DNA from: Alnus glutinosa
Lineage: Eukaryota > Streptophyta > Magnoliopsida > Fagales > Betulaceae
Assembly (NCBI RefSeq): GCF_958979055.1
Contig: NC_084892.1
Coordinates: 23,648,001-23,712,000 of the forward strand
Direction of reading: 5' to 3'
DNA: 64,000 bases
In this document: in pieces, positions 62,222-64,000 of the stretch
Layout of the letters: the number at the start of each line of letters is the position of its first letter
How positions within the stretch are numbered: position 1 is the first letter of the stretch
The notes under the pieces: model-generated
What the model saw: only the letters and a program-made list of their open reading frames with translations
What the model was told of the DNA's origin: nothing
Database searches by the model: none
Program-made: the position numbers and the translations under genes

Positions 62222-64000
62222 TTTTGACTAGCTAGAAATGTTAGTAATCAAAATAATAGAAGCTATGCTTATTTGTATGTTAATCAAGCCTTTTCGTTTC
62301 AATCCCAGAACCTGCTCATCAACTGATGAGTATGAGTCTGCATATCATGTACGTCTCTATCTAGAGCTATATGTTTTGGATGATACAATTAGTTTCGTAA
62401 TGGCATTAAATAATTCTTGTAAGAGCCCCATATATCCTGTGATTTGAAGTCTTTTCTTTTTAGGATGGTGTGAGCCATTTCCAATTCAATAGCACGTGCT
62501 TAATTGATCTATCAATTCCTGTATGATCCCTAGCTTTCCTGTCAAAACTAGAAGTGGAATAATTAATGCTTTCTTTTTTCTTTTTTTTTAAATGGGTGTC
62601 TTTTGATGAATAAATCCTACAATCCTTTGCAGGTAGGATTGTAGGAAACCTAAATGAAAGCCATCAGGAAAAGTTGTCTGAAAATTCAAACGAGAACTTA
62701 AATTTTGACTTGTGAATCAAAGTTATTGTAGTTTCTTAACCCTTCTTTGGTTGCCTGTGGTGTGCTCCGCATGAATGTTCCTACTATTTCAATTTCACTG
62801 TGGTCAAAACGTTGCCTATTCTAGTCTTCTAGAGGATTTTTTTTTTTTTTTTTATCATGTCTTCTAGAGGAGTTTGTAGGTTTCATTCACGTCCATTTTT
62901 CACATTAATTTCACATAACCTGGTATTAAGTAGTTTTGCAATTACAATCTTAAAGTTTTAATTTTTACAATATCAATATTCCCAATTTCAACCTCTTTTA
63001 ATCTCACGCATCAACGGAAGATGCAAAATTAATGCCCCAAACACCCTATTTCAAAAATTTAAAAAACTTAAAGTTGCCAGGCTGACCGTGGGTCACAAGT
63101 TTTATTTTATTTTATTTTTAATTATTTAATTAGAATAAATTTATATTTTTATAAGTTTTACAAGAATATAAAAAACATTTCAGATGTTTATTTTTTTTAT
63201 TTAACCGTAAAAATACTAATGGTAGGAATAAAATTAAAATGAACTGAAACATGAAATATTGACATTGCAAAAAGTTTAAAGTCAATGTTATGATCAGACG
63301 CGTAACTACATGGTAGCTTGGAGCTACATAATCTACCATTTTTTCTCCAAATTTTTTAAAAAATATTATTATAATTTTTTAAAATTTTATTCCTTAAATT
63401 TTAATTTTTAATTTTTTAATATTTTAATTTTGCTTTCCAAATTCTAAATGTGAGCTTTGTCGCTGATTATGACTGTAAAATCATTTGTAGTTTAAGGAGC
63501 AAGCCAAAATTTCTTCAAAATTCAAACGAGGACTTAAGTTTTCACTTGTGAACCAAAGTTGGCTTTCTTAACCCTTTATGGTTTGGTGTGCTCCGCATGG
63601 GAATGCACTGAATTTTTCTGAACTTCACCTGAAAGTTGGTCCAACTTCTGTACAAAGTACGTTGTGTAGTCAAAACGGGGTCTTCTAGAAACGTGTCCTT
63701 AACGAATTAGGGATCAGTAATTAACTTGAAGTAACATAGTGTATTATATAAGTAACAATTTTTTTTTAAAAAAAAATAATAATTAACATAAAAAATTACT
63801 TAAAATATGTCACCAAAAATAAGTATTACAAATAAATTTGAAGAGTATGATTACTCGTTCCGATTGACCCCTTCTTAATAAACGTAAAAAGCCATGATCC
63901 CTTCCTCTCCTCCCACTTTTTAAAAATGTGAACGGATGAAAGGAGCAAAAAAAAGATTGAGACACATGAGCCCTAAATATCTTATGATAATTTTTAAAAA
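62222..64000. other. Downstream of kinesin-5: AT-rich with a diverged direct repeat
   Basis: No gene seen. Two direct copies of about 85-150 bp start near 62686 and 63521; both contain aaccctt followed by tggtgtgctccgcatg and later tcttctag. A 39-bp hairpin (cctacaatcct...aggattgtagg) lies at about 62608-62646. AT-rich DNA fills the space between. Confidence 0.5.

Noticed and set aside
1..64000. tRNA, snoRNA or other RNA genes
   Set aside because: No cloverleaf or box C/D pattern was convincing by eye; a covariance-model scan would be decisive.

Overview
The window reads as nuclear DNA of a flowering plant, most likely a woody eudicot. It is AT-rich, its genes have many introns with GT/AG borders, and the spaces between genes are full of plant transposable elements (MITEs, foldback elements, a Cassandra TRIM, nested Ty3/gypsy and Ty1/copia elements). 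No prokaryotic features were seen. The species cannot be fixed from the sequence alone; all gene names come from recognised protein motifs, not from a database search.

Layout: (1) 554-1095, minus strand, a three-exon gene for a conserved 93-residue plant protein of unknown function. (2) 1.1-11.5 kb, no intact gene; several MITEs, including a hAT-type MITE and a 1.6 kb foldback element at one shared target site (7599-9390). (3) 11548-16426, minus strand, a 12-exon LAMMER kinase (AFC1-like), with a Mutator-type MITE just upstream (16879-17245). (4) 18083-18609, a Cassandra TRIM whose terminal repeats carry 5S rRNA-derived sequence. (5) 20104-21714, minus strand, an intronless PPR gene. (6) 23454-24441, a foldback element carrying a host exon fragment. 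(7) 27.34-28.06 kb, a decayed BAHD acyltransferase. (8) 30206-32656, a broken F-box/LRR gene. (9) 35875-40196, plus strand, chloroplast diaminopimelate epimerase (DapF), nine exons. (10) 44895-62221, plus strand, a full kinesin-5 gene whose last intron holds a perfect 391-bp tandem duplication and a gypsy element with a copia element inside it.

The genes do not form a pathway. AFC1 phosphorylates splicing factors, the PPR protein probably acts in organelle RNA processing, DapF makes meso-diaminopimelate for plastid lysine synthesis, and kinesin-5 drives spindle and phragmoplast microtubule sliding. No wholly new system is evident. The strongest leads are the duplicated kinesin-5 exon, where including both copies gives an immediate stop codon; the 10 kb retrotransposon nest separating the kinesin BimC-box exon from the rest; the gene-capturing foldback; and the 5S-bearing Cassandra element.
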